Positions 8,645-15,409 of a stretch of DNA of 37,849 nucleotides are shown here, in pieces. The notes beneath the pieces were generated by a model. The model saw nothing but the letters and a program-made list of their open reading frames with translations, ran no database searches and was not told the DNA's origin. The stretch's first letter is position 1. Every line of letters begins with the position of its first letter. This DNA is from a virus. The position numbers and the translations under genes are program-made. The stretch is taken from IMG/VR virus record IMGVR_UViG_3300035187_003172, positions 1-37,849 of that record; one strand, given 5' to 3'.

Positions 8645-8817
8645 GGCACAGTCCTTGCATGGTTACAGGATTTCGCCGGAATCCCAAATTTAGTAGATCA
8701 GCCTTGACGGTGATCGCACCGCGACGGCGCGGGGCCTCCCCAGGGGTTGGGCGACCGGCCGCTCGAACGGGTCTGGCGCCAGCGCTACAGGCGCGCTTAG
8801 CCTAAGCTAGGCTGTAT

Positions 8818-9315
8818 TTATCCAAACTGAAACAAAGGATTAGCATCCTGATTGTCAGAGTTTTGCTGCGCGCCAGGCTCGATCGTTAGTGCCTTGTCCG
8901 CCTTAGCTTGCTCGAGTCGTTCGATCATTTCGGCTAGCTCATCGGCCGACATGGACTCAAGCGGCGCGCTGCCGCTGTTTACTGAATTTTGCGTAAGAGT
9001 TCCGCCAGATGGAACTGCCATTGAAAAAATGGAACGCGCTGCTGCTAGTCGAACCTTGGGGTCGCGCTCTGTTAGAAGCTCCGAAACCGTCGCCAATGCC
9101 TTAGGCAATAGATCGCCGGTAAGCTTGGCGGCAAGCGCCGAAAGCATTGCATCGGGAAACCGATTGTCCTGCAGCAAGTCTATCGCTTCACCAGGGCGCC
9201 CAACCGATTCGGCCGCCTTATCCGGGTGCATTCCGTCTAGTACGAGAGCTGCAAAAGGCTTCAAACCTTGCGTAATGCGCGGTAAAACCGGCATTTTTCG
9301 CTTTTTTTCCTTCAT
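8818..9315 (-). CDS. Putative terminase small subunit
   Basis: 165 residues. The N-terminus (ITQGLKPFAALVLDGMHPDK, then AAESVG) fits a small-terminase-type helix-turn-helix. A helical part with RDPKVRLAAARSIFS and a conserved-looking SADELAEMIERLEQA near the C-terminus follow the pattern of several TerS proteins, which recognise the packaging site and feed DNA to TerL. It is 6.7 kb upstream of terL on the same strand, which is unusual but seen in some phages. ATG 9315 has AGGA eight bases upstream. Alternative: another DNA-binding regulator, since no diagnostic catalytic residue exists. The coding bases look richer in A/T than the tail genes. Confidence 0.45.
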   Translation of the reverse strand: MKEKKRKMPVLPRITQGLKPFAALVLDGMHPDKAAESVGRPGEAIDLLQDNRFPDAMLSALAAKLTGDLLPKALATVSELLTERDPKVRLAAARSIFSMAVPSGGTLTQNSVNSGSAPLESMSADELAEMIERLEQAKADKALTIEPGAQQNSDNQDANPLFQFG

Positions 9316-9328
9316 TTGTAAATTCCTA

Positions 9329-9355
9329 TTGACTATTGCGACACAATGCTACACC
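9329..9355 (+). promoter_or_regulatory. Weak promoter candidate for the left plus-strand operon
   Basis: TTGACT at 9329-9334 is followed 15 bases later by TACACC (9350-9355). The spacing is short and the -10 poor, but it sits in the 60-base gap between divergent genes. If used, transcription would start near 9362, which favours the later start codons (9379 or 9391) of the first plus-strand gene. Confidence 0.3.
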
Positions 9356-9378
9356 GTGCGATTTCGAAACGCAAACCT

Positions 9379-9633
9379 ATGGAAATCCAGATGACAAGCC
9401 AAGCAGAGAGCCAAATCGAGTATATCGCATACGGCAGCATTCCAGCCATGGTCGCGGAATATGCCGCGCACGATATGGGCGCCGATTGGTTCAAAGCAAA
9501 CCAATACAAATACGCACTGCTGCCCATAGGCCCGAACCAATACACAACGGAATATTTCCGCACGAAAGCAGACGCGAAAGCGTGCGCGAAAGAATACGCA
9601 GCTTACGTTGGCTGCAAAGTAGTGTGCATTTAG
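9379..9633 (+). CDS. Hypothetical protein, first gene of left plus operon
   Basis: 84 residues from ATG 9379 (MEIQMTSQAESQIEYIAYGS); in-frame starts also exist at 9346 and 9391 and none has a clear ribosome site. Tyr- and Ala-rich, with FRTKADAKACAKEYAAYVGC near the C-terminus, which looks like a small alpha/beta fold. No motif that I recognise. It opens a block of small A/T-richer plus-strand genes that end at a terminator near 11830. Confidence 0.55.
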   Translation: MEIQMTSQAESQIEYIAYGSIPAMVAEYAAHDMGADWFKANQYKYALLPIGPNQYTTEYFRTKADAKACAKEYAAYVGCKVVCI

Positions 9634-9644
9634 TCGCAACAAAC

Positions 9645-9785
9645 GGAAAGAAAGGATCTCCGCGCAAAATGCTGATTGATCTCGCCCTAACCTTCACAAT
9701 AGCCGGTCTAACCATCGGCTTTCTTAATCTGGCGCATCGGTTGATTTTTCGCGCCTAATCTGTAGGAAAGAAAGGATTTCCGCGC
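9645..9785 (+). repeat. Duplicated ribosome-binding cassette (2 x 21 bases)
   Basis: The 21 bases at 9645-9665 (GGAAAGAAAGGAT then a C/T difference, then TCCGCGC) recur at 9765-9785 with one mismatch, exactly 120 bases apart. Each copy sits immediately before a start codon (9669 and 9786) and contains the GAAAGGA used throughout this genome. Confidence 0.8.
9669..9758 (+). CDS. 29-residue single-pass membrane peptide
   Basis: ATG 9669 follows the GAAAGGA cassette. The peptide is MLIDLALTFTIAGLTIGFLN followed by LAHRLIFRA: one hydrophobic helix with a short basic tail. It lies in an operon of small early genes and resembles tiny membrane proteins that phages express soon after infection. Function unknown. 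Confidence 0.55.
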   Translation: MLIDLALTFTIAGLTIGFLNLAHRLIFRA

Positions 9786-10505
9786 ATGCAAGCTTTCCTG
9801 TTTACTCGCAAATCATCGAACGAAAAAACCGGTCCGATTCCGGTTACCTCAAGCCCAGTGCAGACATGTCCGACAGCATGCCCGCTCCGGTCTGGCGGTT
9901 GCTATGCTTCAAATTCACATATGGGTATTATGTGGCGCAAGCTTAGCGGAAGTTTCGCTGGCGACTCGTTCTCGCACGGCAAGGCAAGCGTCAAGACCGT
10001 TTCCTGGCCGGATCTTTGCGACAATGTCGCGTCATTGCCCGACGGCCAATTGTGGCGGCATAATCAAATGGGAGATCTCCCACAAACCAAAACCGGCACG
10101 ATAGACCGCAAGGCGGTTTCCAAGCTTGTCAAGGCGAACAAGGGCAAGCGCGGTTTCACATATACGCATCACGTGCCGAGCGCGGCAAACCTGGAAACCA
10201 TCAAAGCCGCTAACACTGCCGGTTTCACGATCAATCTGTCCGGCAATTCGCCACGGCATGCCGATATGCTGGCCGATAAAAACGCTGGTCCGGTCGTGAC
10301 GATCCTGCCGGAAACCATAAGCGGTAATCAAAAGCTCGAGACTCCTGCAGGCCGCAAAATCGTTGTCTGCCCTGCCACGTATCGCGATGACATCACTTGC
10401 GCCTCTTGTGGCTTGTGCGCCGTACAAAACCGCAACGTCATTGTCGGCTTTCCGGCCCATGGCGCAACGAAAAAAGCCGCATCAAAAATTGCGGAAACCG
10501 TGTAG
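9786..10505 (+). CDS. Cys-rich phage protein (DUF7227-like)
   Basis: 239 residues; ATG 9786 is preceded by the second GAAAGGA cassette. The N-terminal third has TCPTACPLRSGGCYA (three Cys in CxxxCx5C), the centre has GQLWRHNQMGDLP and KGKRGFTYTHH, and the C-terminal part has NLSGNSPRHADMLAD, AGRKIVVCPATYRDD and CASCGLC followed by VIVGFPAHG. I recall a widespread phage family with exactly this order of motifs (called DUF7227 in domain databases), function unknown. The N-terminal three-Cys motif followed by Tyr is reminiscent of iron-sulphur radical-SAM-like proteins, and the C-terminal CxxCxxC is another possible metal site. That chemistry is inference. Left-operon position suggests an early function. 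Confidence 0.7.
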   Translation: MQAFLFTRKSSNEKTGPIPVTSSPVQTCPTACPLRSGGCYASNSHMGIMWRKLSGSFAGDSFSHGKASVKTVSWPDLCDNVASLPDGQLWRHNQMGDLPQTKTGTIDRKAVSKLVKANKGKRGFTYTHHVPSAANLETIKAANTAGFTINLSGNSPRHADMLADKNAGPVVTILPETISGNQKLETPAGRKIVVCPATYRDDITCASCGLCAVQNRNVIVGFPAHGATKKAASKIAETV

Positions 10506-10528
10506 CAAAAATCGAAAGGAATAGGACC

Positions 10529-10843
10529 ATGCAATTCAATTGTCCAGAAGAAATCAAGCCGCGAGTCCGTGCCGCCGGAAAGGCCGCGCTCGCAACGCAA
10601 GGCAAGCGGAAAGGCTTTCTGCTTTCCCGCATGCCGGTTTCGAATTCCGATGCCGGTCTATTCTGGCGCGCTGCGGTAATGACGTGGAATCCTTATAAGG
10701 CCAGCGTCGCCGGTCTGCTTTTCCTGCGCCCGGAGGAGAAGGAATTCCTGATCTATTGCGAGCGCTATTGCGAGGCCTTGAAGGTACAAGGAGTCTGCCT
10801 GGATTACGATAGGCACAGACTCTCGAGCTTGGGAGTCTGGTAG
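10529..10843 (+). CDS. Hypothetical protein
   Basis: 104 residues from ATG 10529, with GAAAGGA eight bases upstream. It begins MQFNCPEEIKPRVRAAGKAA and contains GFLLSRMPVSNSDAGLFWRA and WNPYKASVAGLLFL, then FLIYCERYCEALKVQGVCLD. It looks like a small alpha/beta protein with three Cys in the second half. I do not recognise the family. The next small ORF starts 2 bases after its stop. Confidence 0.65.
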   Translation: MQFNCPEEIKPRVRAAGKAALATQGKRKGFLLSRMPVSNSDAGLFWRAAVMTWNPYKASVAGLLFLRPEEKEFLIYCERYCEALKVQGVCLDYDRHRLSSLGVW

Positions 10844-10844
10844 C

Positions 10845-10925
10845 ATGATAATCCTACTCGCCAAACTTTTCCGCCTATCCTGCATGCTTTTCTTTCTGGC
10901 GATTGTGATTCACGTTTGCACCTAG
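10845..10925 (+). CDS. 26-residue hydrophobic membrane peptide
   Basis: ATG 10845 begins just after the preceding TAG (10841-10843), with GGGAG about 12 bases upstream. MIILLAKLFRLSCMLFFLAI followed by VIHVCT: essentially one transmembrane helix interrupted by a basic residue pair region. The close spacing suggests coupled translation. Function unknown; a second tiny membrane peptide in this operon after the one at 9669. Confidence 0.45.
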   Translation: MIILLAKLFRLSCMLFFLAIVIHVCT

Positions 10926-10957
10926 TCGCCAGGATCAATCAACGAAAGGAATCTGAT

Positions 10958-11158
10958 ATGAACAAATCCTATAAAGGTAGACGCACTGAAAACCTTGCGC
11001 GCCTAGACACCGAATTGCGGGGATACGCAAAACAGATAGGGCACCATGGTGTGCGCAATTTCATCGAGTCCATCCGGCAGCGTTGTCACTGTCAGATAAC
11101 AGAAGACTATGCCCGAGAATTGCTAGGGTTTGCAGGTTACACAAACCCAAAACCCTAA
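10958..11158 (+). CDS. Hypothetical small basic protein
   Basis: 66 residues from ATG 10958, with AACGAAAGGAATC upstream. MNKSYKGRRTENLARLDTEL starts a helical, basic protein; GHHGVRNFIESIRQRCHCQI and TEDYARELLGFAGY follow. Possibly a small nucleic-acid-binding protein judged by charge, but no recognisable domain. It is the last gene before the structured 260-base intergenic region. Confidence 0.55.
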   Translation: MNKSYKGRRTENLARLDTELRGYAKQIGHHGVRNFIESIRQRCHCQITEDYARELLGFAGYTNPKP

Positions 11159-11179
11159 ACGACGCCAAGCCCGACAAAC

Positions 11180-11213
11180 AAGCCGGCCGCCTGTACCATC
11201 GGGCGGCCAGCTT
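11180..11213 (+). other. 12-bp stem-loop after the 66-residue gene
   Basis: AAGC-c-GGCCGCC (11180-11191) pairs with GGCGGCC-a-GCTT (11202-11213), with a single C/A mismatch and a 10-base loop. No T-run follows on the plus strand, so it is a weak terminator at best. It could be a processing or attenuation signal at the head of the structured region. Confidence 0.5.
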
Positions 11214-11249
11214 GACAGTCACACAACCGCATGCAACCATCGAGTCGGT

Positions 11250-11420
11250 CTTTAGCGAGACTTGATTGCAAGCGGTTTGCCGATCCCCGAAAGTCGGCAA
11301 TCCTTATAGTCCGGATTGCGCGCGTGTATGTCCAAGGCGAAAGCCCAAAGACGCGCGCAGCTGTCTTGCACAGCTCGCTAAAGTCCGGACCCTTAACCTT
11401 TAGCGAAAGATGCAAGACCA
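11250..11420 (+). ncRNA. Candidate structured leader RNA with competing helices
   Basis: Plus-strand reading shows several nested inverted repeats. TTGCCGA/TCGGCAA (11277-11283 with 11294-11300, 10-base loop). TGCGCGCGT/ACGCGCGCA (11317-11325 with 11351-11359) enclosing GGC-GAAA-GCC (11336-11345), a GNRA-type tetraloop. GTCTTGCA/TGCAAGAC (11363-11370 with 11411-11418) continuing through an internal loop into CGCTAAAG/CTTTAGCG (11376-11383 with 11398-11405). The last stem ends 2 bases before ATG 11421 and buries its upstream region. A second CTTTAGCG...TGCAAG copy at 11250-11272 can pair with the same strand, so two alternative folds exist. This suggests a switch or attenuator for the next gene; protein-binding operator repeats are the alternative. 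Confidence 0.5.
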
Positions 11421-11780
11421 ATGACAAACCATCCTGAAATCCGGATCCCGCTTGCTGATCTGGCGCGCGCCTTGGTGCTCGATCCCCAAAAGCTGCAAAT
11501 GCGTGTCCTTGCAAAGTACAAAGCGCTAAAAGCATTGGGCGCCTTGCCGCACACGAAAGGCGCCACTAAGCAGGACAGACTGTTTTTGCTGAACGAAGTG
11601 CAAGCGTTGTACCTGGCGGAAGGGAAGCACCGAAAGCGTATTGTCCAGGCGTTCGCAAAGAAGAGACTGGCGCAAGCCCAATGGTTGAGAGTTTCGCCTT
11701 ACGAGGGTGATATGTGGGAGGTCATAGGCGTTGTACCAATGGGCGCCGCTATGGACTTTCTGAAACGCATTTATCCGTAA
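11421..11780 (+). CDS. Hypothetical protein downstream of structured leader
   Basis: 119 residues from ATG 11421, mostly helical and basic: IPLADLARALVLDPQKLQMR, VLAKYKALKALGALPH, FLLNEVQALYLAEGKHRKRI, then WLRVSPYEGDMWEV and a C-terminal AMDFLKRIYP. The basic helical centre could contact nucleic acid. No family recognised. Its ribosome site (GCGAAAGATG) lies in the internal loop of the preceding stem, so expression may depend on RNA folding. A strong terminator follows 25 bases after the stop. Confidence 0.6.
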   Translation: MTNHPEIRIPLADLARALVLDPQKLQMRVLAKYKALKALGALPHTKGATKQDRLFLLNEVQALYLAEGKHRKRIVQAFAKKRLAQAQWLRVSPYEGDMWEVIGVVPMGAAMDFLKRIYP

Positions 11781-11805
11781 CACGCCCAAACGCATCGCAA
11801 GTGGA

Positions 11806-11835
11806 GGCCGGCACCACAAGCCGGCCTTTTCTTTT
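11806..11835 (+). terminator. Rho-independent terminator of the left plus operon
   Basis: GGCCGGC (11806-11812) pairs with GCCGGCC (11820-11826), loop ACCACAA, followed by TTTTCTTTT. A classic terminator placed just before the convergent minus-strand operon ends at 11843. There is no T-run on the other strand, so it acts one way. Confidence 0.9.
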
Positions 11836-11842
11836 GCGCCCA

Positions 11843-11995
11843 CTAACCCCTGCGCCTGCGCGCCAGGTAAAGCTCGATCGCATATCCTATCATCGCGCTA
11901 AGTCCGAACGCCGTCACCGCCGAAATGATTTCGAACTCGCCGCGCGCCCATTGCATGGCAACGATCCCCAGCCCGATTGCCGCTCCGTACCGCAT
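11843..11995 (-). CDS. Small two-helix membrane protein
   Basis: 50 residues from ATG 11995, chosen because GGGGAGAAGG lies three bases upstream; the frame is open to 12028. MRYGAAIGLGIVAMQWARGE and IISAVTAFGLSAMIGYAIEL are two hydrophobic segments joined by a short charged turn, ending RRRRG. It resembles small phage holin-like or membrane-modifying proteins, but it ends the primase operon rather than the lysis cassette, so a membrane-associated early role is equally possible. Confidence 0.5.
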   Translation of the reverse strand: MRYGAAIGLGIVAMQWARGEFEIISAVTAFGLSAMIGYAIELYLARRRRG

Positions 11996-12012
11996 GACCT
12001 TCTCCCCAAAAT

Positions 12013-12059
12013 TTATTGGCGAGTCCATTAAGTCTGAAAATTATTGGCGAGTCCATTAA
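12013..12059. repeat. 19-base direct repeat, two copies
   Basis: TTATTGGCGAGTCCATTAA occurs at 12013-12031 and again at 12041-12059, 28 bases apart. Both lie in the gap between the 245-residue gene and the small membrane gene. In the transcript sense each reads TTAATGGACTCGCCAATAA and offers an ATG, so the second copy may be a small tandem duplication or a protein-binding pair. Confidence 0.85.
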
Positions 12060-12060
12060 A

Positions 12061-12798
12061 TCAGTCGATCGTGCGGTCACTGCGCCGCCTTGGGGCTTGC
12101 AGGAGTGCGTGTTCTCTCAACCTCGGTGGCGCCCACAGATCGTCCGCTTCATCGTAGCCAGCGGGCAACCTGGCCCACGGGGATGCCCTTTGCCAAGCCA
12201 CCAGCGGGTAGGCATGCGCCAACCAGCGCGGCAACAACTCGGAATTGTCAAGATCGTCGGCCTTCTTCCACTGCACGACGATCTGTGCCTTCTGGAAGCG
12301 CCACAGTCGATTGCGCCGGGCGACTTCCTGCCACTCCGCGGCTTCGGCAGTGAGCCACGCCACCGATCCGGTCCCGTGTCCTATCACGCGCCTGTCGCCC
12401 GTGCGAACCAGTCCGATCGTCCACATGTTCTGAAGTTCGAACCACATATCCGCAAGGTCGGACTTGGTCGCCCACTCGTGATACCGCTTGCACAACGTCG
12501 TGTACTGCAGTGCCTCGCCGATCTCCACGTCCTGCAGAATGATCTGCATCCATGGAACGCCGCGAGCATGCTGCTTGCGGGCCAGACTGGCCTCAAGCAC
12601 CTTTGAATATTTCCGGACCTTATGTGCGTAGCGCTCGACCACTTCGCGATGCTGCTCGCGCCGACGCTGCGCCTCGATCACCCGCTCCAGCATGCTCGCC
12701 TTTGGTTGCCTGACCTGGTTGATCCTGCGCGGCAGGCGGGTGAGGTTTTCAAGCGCCTCGCGTGCCAGGCGCGCTGCTTCGTTTTCTTCGTCTGCCAT
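12061..12798 (-). CDS. Hypothetical protein in the primase operon
   Basis: 245 residues from ATG 12798. The first about 90 residues are highly charged, helical and coiled-coil-like (LARKQHARGVPWMQIILQDV begins the next part). The centre is Trp-rich (MWFELQNMWTIGLVRTG, VAWLTAEAAEWQEV, WRFQKAQIVVQWKK) and the C-terminus is basic and Arg/Pro-rich. No recognisable domain. It follows the PrimPol-helicase gene and the repeat cluster, so a replication-accessory or origin-binding role is a reasonable guess but only that. GAGG lies about nine bases before the start. Confidence 0.6.
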   Translation of the reverse strand: MADEENEAARLAREALENLTRLPRRINQVRQPKASMLERVIEAQRRREQHREVVERYAHKVRKYSKVLEASLARKQHARGVPWMQIILQDVEIGEALQYTTLCKRYHEWATKSDLADMWFELQNMWTIGLVRTGDRRVIGHGTGSVAWLTAEAAEWQEVARRNRLWRFQKAQIVVQWKKADDLDNSELLPRWLAHAYPLVAWQRASPWARLPAGYDEADDLWAPPRLREHALLQAPRRRSDRTID

Positions 12799-12825
12799 CG
12801 CCCGCCTCTAAATAGCGACGCCCGT

Positions 12826-12881
12826 GGCGTATAGAGGGGCCGTACAGCCCCATATCTATACGCCCTCTAGGGCTAGATATG
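12826..12881 (-). other. Two mutually exclusive hairpins upstream of the 245-residue gene
   Basis: Fold A: GGCGTATA (12826-12833) with TATACGCC (12857-12864), plus inner GGGGC (12836-12840) with GCCCC (12847-12851). Fold B: CATATCTA (12851-12858) with TAGATATG (12874-12881), plus inner GCCC (12862-12865) with GGGC (12870-12873) around a TCTA loop. They share bases 12851-12864 and cannot coexist. They lie 28 to 83 bases upstream of the ATG at 12798 in the minus-strand transcript. Confidence 0.55.
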
Positions 12882-13144
12882 CCGTTTTGACGTATTGAAT
12901 TCATTTGTAAATCTGGTCTGACGCGATTCTGCCGCTAAGTGCCTTGAGCATTGATTCTAAATGGTTTTCCCACTCGGTACATTTTTTATACCCCCTCGTC
13001 ACGCCTGACGTCTGACTAATTTTTCTGACGAATTTCCTGATTTATGGCAAAAAATCCAATGATTTCAATGCACGCAGAAAATCACGTAATTAGTCAGGGA
13101 AATTAGTCACGCCTCGTCACGCTCGCTTTCTGACGAATTTCCAT
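12882..13144. other. A/T-rich repeat cluster, candidate replication origin
   Basis: A 260-base stretch without a gene between the primase and the 245-residue gene. It contains five copies of TGAC(T/G)AATT: plus orientation at 13013-13021, 13026-13037 and 13131-13142, minus orientation at 13088-13096 and 13098-13109. Three copies extend to TGAC(T/G)AATTTCC (13026, 13098, 13131). Two copies of CTCGTCACGC (12995-13004 and 13113-13122) add inverted TGACGAG relatives. The rest is A/T-rich with runs of T and A (ATTTTTTATA, GGCAAAAAATCC). Iterons plus easily melted DNA beside a primase-helicase suggest an origin; this is inference. Confidence 0.5.
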
Positions 13145-15235
13145 TTAATCCAGAAAATCTGCGCCTTTTTTCCGGATAAAAATTTCACGCTTTACAAGGC
13201 CCTCCGCACTATCGACGCCCTTCATTTCGAACAATTCCAGCGCCCTTTCGCCGGTCGCGATTTCGTTCAACCAACGACGCCACGACGCTTCGGAGCGGTA
13301 TCCAGACGCCAACAAGTGTGCCTCGACGGACGGCCATCCAACCCACAAAAGCCCCTCCCCCTCCATCGCCTTGACCACGGCGGCTATCTGCGACTCGTGC
13401 GATTTGGTCTTCTCGGCTTTCTGCAATTTCGACATTTCGATCGGATCCAGCACACCCACGACATCGCCCCCGATCTCGTCCTGCAGCGCGACGCTGGTGC
13501 GCCGGAACCAGATTGGCTCGCCGCCGACGAGCCCGAGATTGTTCTTGGCCTGGTCGAGCCGCAGGTACAGGTGCCGCTGGTCTTCGGAGACGCCCCATGC
13601 CGCGGCGTCCTTCTCGGCCATGCCGTACAACGTGAGGATCGCCCTGGTGACGCCTTGGAGCGACGAGGCGCCGCGCATGGCGTGCTGCGAGCCGGCGAAG
13701 CCCTGCGACGAAGCCGAATCTGGCTTCCGGTCGTGGTGAAGCATGAGCACGGCGACATCCGCCTCGACCGCGATCTGGCGCAACACGCCGGCCACGGCTG
13801 CCATTTCGACGTTCGAGTTTTCATCGCATGAGTGGAATTCGACGAGCGGATCGAGCACCAGCATGTCGGCGCGCATGTCCCGCAGCAGCGTTATCAGTTT
13901 GTCGGCGTGCTTGGTGGCCCGGACCACGCCGGACTTGTCCTTGCCGGCGATGATGAGCTTTCTGCTGACGCCGGAAGCGAAACGGATATGGTCGGTTAGC
14001 TTAGCCTGATCGATCCCGAAGTGGATGGCCGTGGCCAGCATGCGCCTGCGCAGCTCGTCGGCCTCGTCCTCGTTGTTCCAGTATGCGACGGTTTGCGGCC
14101 TGCGAGTAGCCGGCTTGAGCCCGGCTATGTTGCGCCCGATGGCTGCGCTCAATGCGAGTTGCACGGTGAACTGTGTCTTGCCGACGCCCGACGGCGCGTT
14201 GAGCGCGGCCAGTGTCTTCTTGGCGATCACCCCGTCGAATACGAACACGCGACGCGGAAGCGATCTCGGATCTATTGGGGAGAAGTTGGTGAACGCCGGG
14301 AATGGATCGTCCGGATCAATGTCGTGCGCAAGGTGATCGGCGGTCAGCGGTATGTCGACATGTTCGAACTCGAACGCCGCGCTGAGGTGCCCGAGTGGTG
14401 ATTCGGCGTAGCGGTAGGCGTTCCGCACTTTCACTTCGAGGTCGTCGGGTTGCCACGGTGGGCTGGCTTTGGTGTCGTTCCAGTATTCGAGAAGCAGGTC
14501 GAGGGCCAGGTCTTCCGGCACGCCGAAGTCCTTCATGCGCAGCGCGACAGAGTATGTGGTGGCGTCACCGCCAGCGCCTTCGATGGCTGTCGGTGCCTTG
14601 CGGAGTAGATAGTCGGTGGCGAGCTTGACAGCGTAGTCGATCGCGTCGTGGTCGGGTGCGGCCGAAAGGGGGACATCTTCTTTATTGGGCGCGCCCGGCT
14701 TCGACCACAGCCACTTCGGCGCGTCGGCCAGCGGTGCGTCGTTGATTACCTTGTACTCGACCACCTTGCCGTCGACGAGCAGGCTCGACCCCGGCGCCAG
14801 CACGTACCCGCCCTTGGATCTCACGTCGACGCCAGGGGCGATCTTCTCCGCCGAATTGCCGATCGGGCTGGAAGCCTTCAGGTACACGTGAAGCCCACCT
14901 GTCGGCGTTGTGACGGTCAGCGTGTCTTGCGGCAGTCCGTCGGCCAGCATCTGCTGGTAGGATTCAAGTCCTCTTTTTCCTCCCTTCACATCGTAGTCGA
15001 GAACGACTTCGTGCTCCGAGACGGCGATTCCGACATTGTACGGCTGCGGTTCGCCGAGTGCGTCGGTCCACAACTGTCGAATCACTTTCGGATCAATAGT
15101 GGCACGATTCGGCCAGTCGGATATCAATGGCACCTTGCCGAACGGCTCGACCGGGAACACGGGGAAGCCCTTGGCTGCGGCGGACAAGGCATGGTCCAGC
15201 ATGCTCAGCGCACGCGGGCGAACTGTGTCAAGCAC
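13145..15235 (-). CDS. Bifunctional primase-polymerase / RepA-type helicase
   Basis: 696 residues. The N-terminal prim-pol domain (about 1-200) has GFPVFPVEPFGKVPLISDW, the metal-binding pair LDYDVKGG (Asp about 80 and 82) and GGLHVYLK (His about 116). The C-terminal AAA (RepA-like) domain has Walker A APSGVGKT (about 347-354), Walker B MLVLDP (Asp about 462) and a LMLHHDRK sensor. Such proteins make primers and unwind DNA for phage replication. The start is GTG 15235 with AGAGAGGA about 11 bases upstream; ATG 15202 is an alternative. It opens a three-gene minus operon and is divergent from the RuvC-led plus operon. Length and domain order are normal for phage versions. Confidence 0.9.
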   Translation of the reverse strand: MLDTVRPRALSMLDHALSAAAKGFPVFPVEPFGKVPLISDWPNRATIDPKVIRQLWTDALGEPQPYNVGIAVSEHEVVLDYDVKGGKRGLESYQQMLADGLPQDTLTVTTPTGGLHVYLKASSPIGNSAEKIAPGVDVRSKGGYVLAPGSSLLVDGKVVEYKVINDAPLADAPKWLWSKPGAPNKEDVPLSAAPDHDAIDYAVKLATDYLLRKAPTAIEGAGGDATTYSVALRMKDFGVPEDLALDLLLEYWNDTKASPPWQPDDLEVKVRNAYRYAESPLGHLSAAFEFEHVDIPLTADHLAHDIDPDDPFPAFTNFSPIDPRSLPRRVFVFDGVIAKKTLAALNAPSGVGKTQFTVQLALSAAIGRNIAGLKPATRRPQTVAYWNNEDEADELRRRMLATAIHFGIDQAKLTDHIRFASGVSRKLIIAGKDKSGVVRATKHADKLITLLRDMRADMLVLDPLVEFHSCDENSNVEMAAVAGVLRQIAVEADVAVLMLHHDRKPDSASSQGFAGSQHAMRGASSLQGVTRAILTLYGMAEKDAAAWGVSEDQRHLYLRLDQAKNNLGLVGGEPIWFRRTSVALQDEIGGDVVGVLDPIEMSKLQKAEKTKSHESQIAAVVKAMEGEGLLWVGWPSVEAHLLASGYRSEASWRRWLNEIATGERALELFEMKGVDSAEGLVKREIFIRKKGADFLD

Positions 15236-15285
15236 TGCGGAATCCTCTCTCGGTAAATTTTTTGCGCAATTTGCTTTTATTACTA

Positions 15286-15378
15286 TTGACGCTGGTCAAC
15301 GGGGTGTGTCAAGCATGTGTCACTGTAAATTCTGAATTACCGAGTTGACGGTGTGTGGGACGTAGGAATAGGTTCCTA
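15286..15378. promoter_or_regulatory. Divergent promoter/operator region
   Basis: Between the divergent replication operons there are two TTGAC (15286-15290 and 15345-15349) and two GTCAA (15295-15299, 15308-15312) elements; TTGAC-GCTG-GTCAA forms a palindrome at 15286-15299. On the plus strand TTGACG (15345-15350) is 17 bases from ATAGGT. The perfect inverted repeat TAGGAA-TAGG-TTCCTA (15363-15378) overlaps this -10 and could be an operator. TTGACA on the minus strand at 15312-15307 could serve the primase operon, though its -10 is poor. Confidence 0.5.
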
Positions 15379-15409
15379 TGACTAAATTCCTAGAGAGGAA
15401 ATCCGCCAG

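Larger units (their letters stand above)
8442..8817. other. Leader/intergenic region between TerS-like gene and tail operon
   Basis: About 375 bases without a convincing gene. It holds the terminator-like hairpin at 8484-8523, a near DnaA-box TTATACACC (8531-8539, one mismatch to TTATNCACA), the parS-like palindrome at 8629-8644, a short inverted repeat GGATT-TCGCCGG-AATCC near 8668, and AGCCTA-AGC-TAGGCT near 8798 beside the TerS-like stop. The late minus-strand promoter for the tail genes is expected here, but I cannot point to a clear -35/-10 pair. Confidence 0.5.

Noticed and set aside
8373-8687. 104-codon minus-strand gene across the parS site
   Set aside because: The sequence looks low-complexity upstream and the strong ribosome site lies before the internal ATG at 8441; only the 22-codon form is listed.
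12990-13142. CRISPR array
   Set aside because: Repeats are short, in both orientations, with irregular spacing, and no cas genes are present; iterons fit better.
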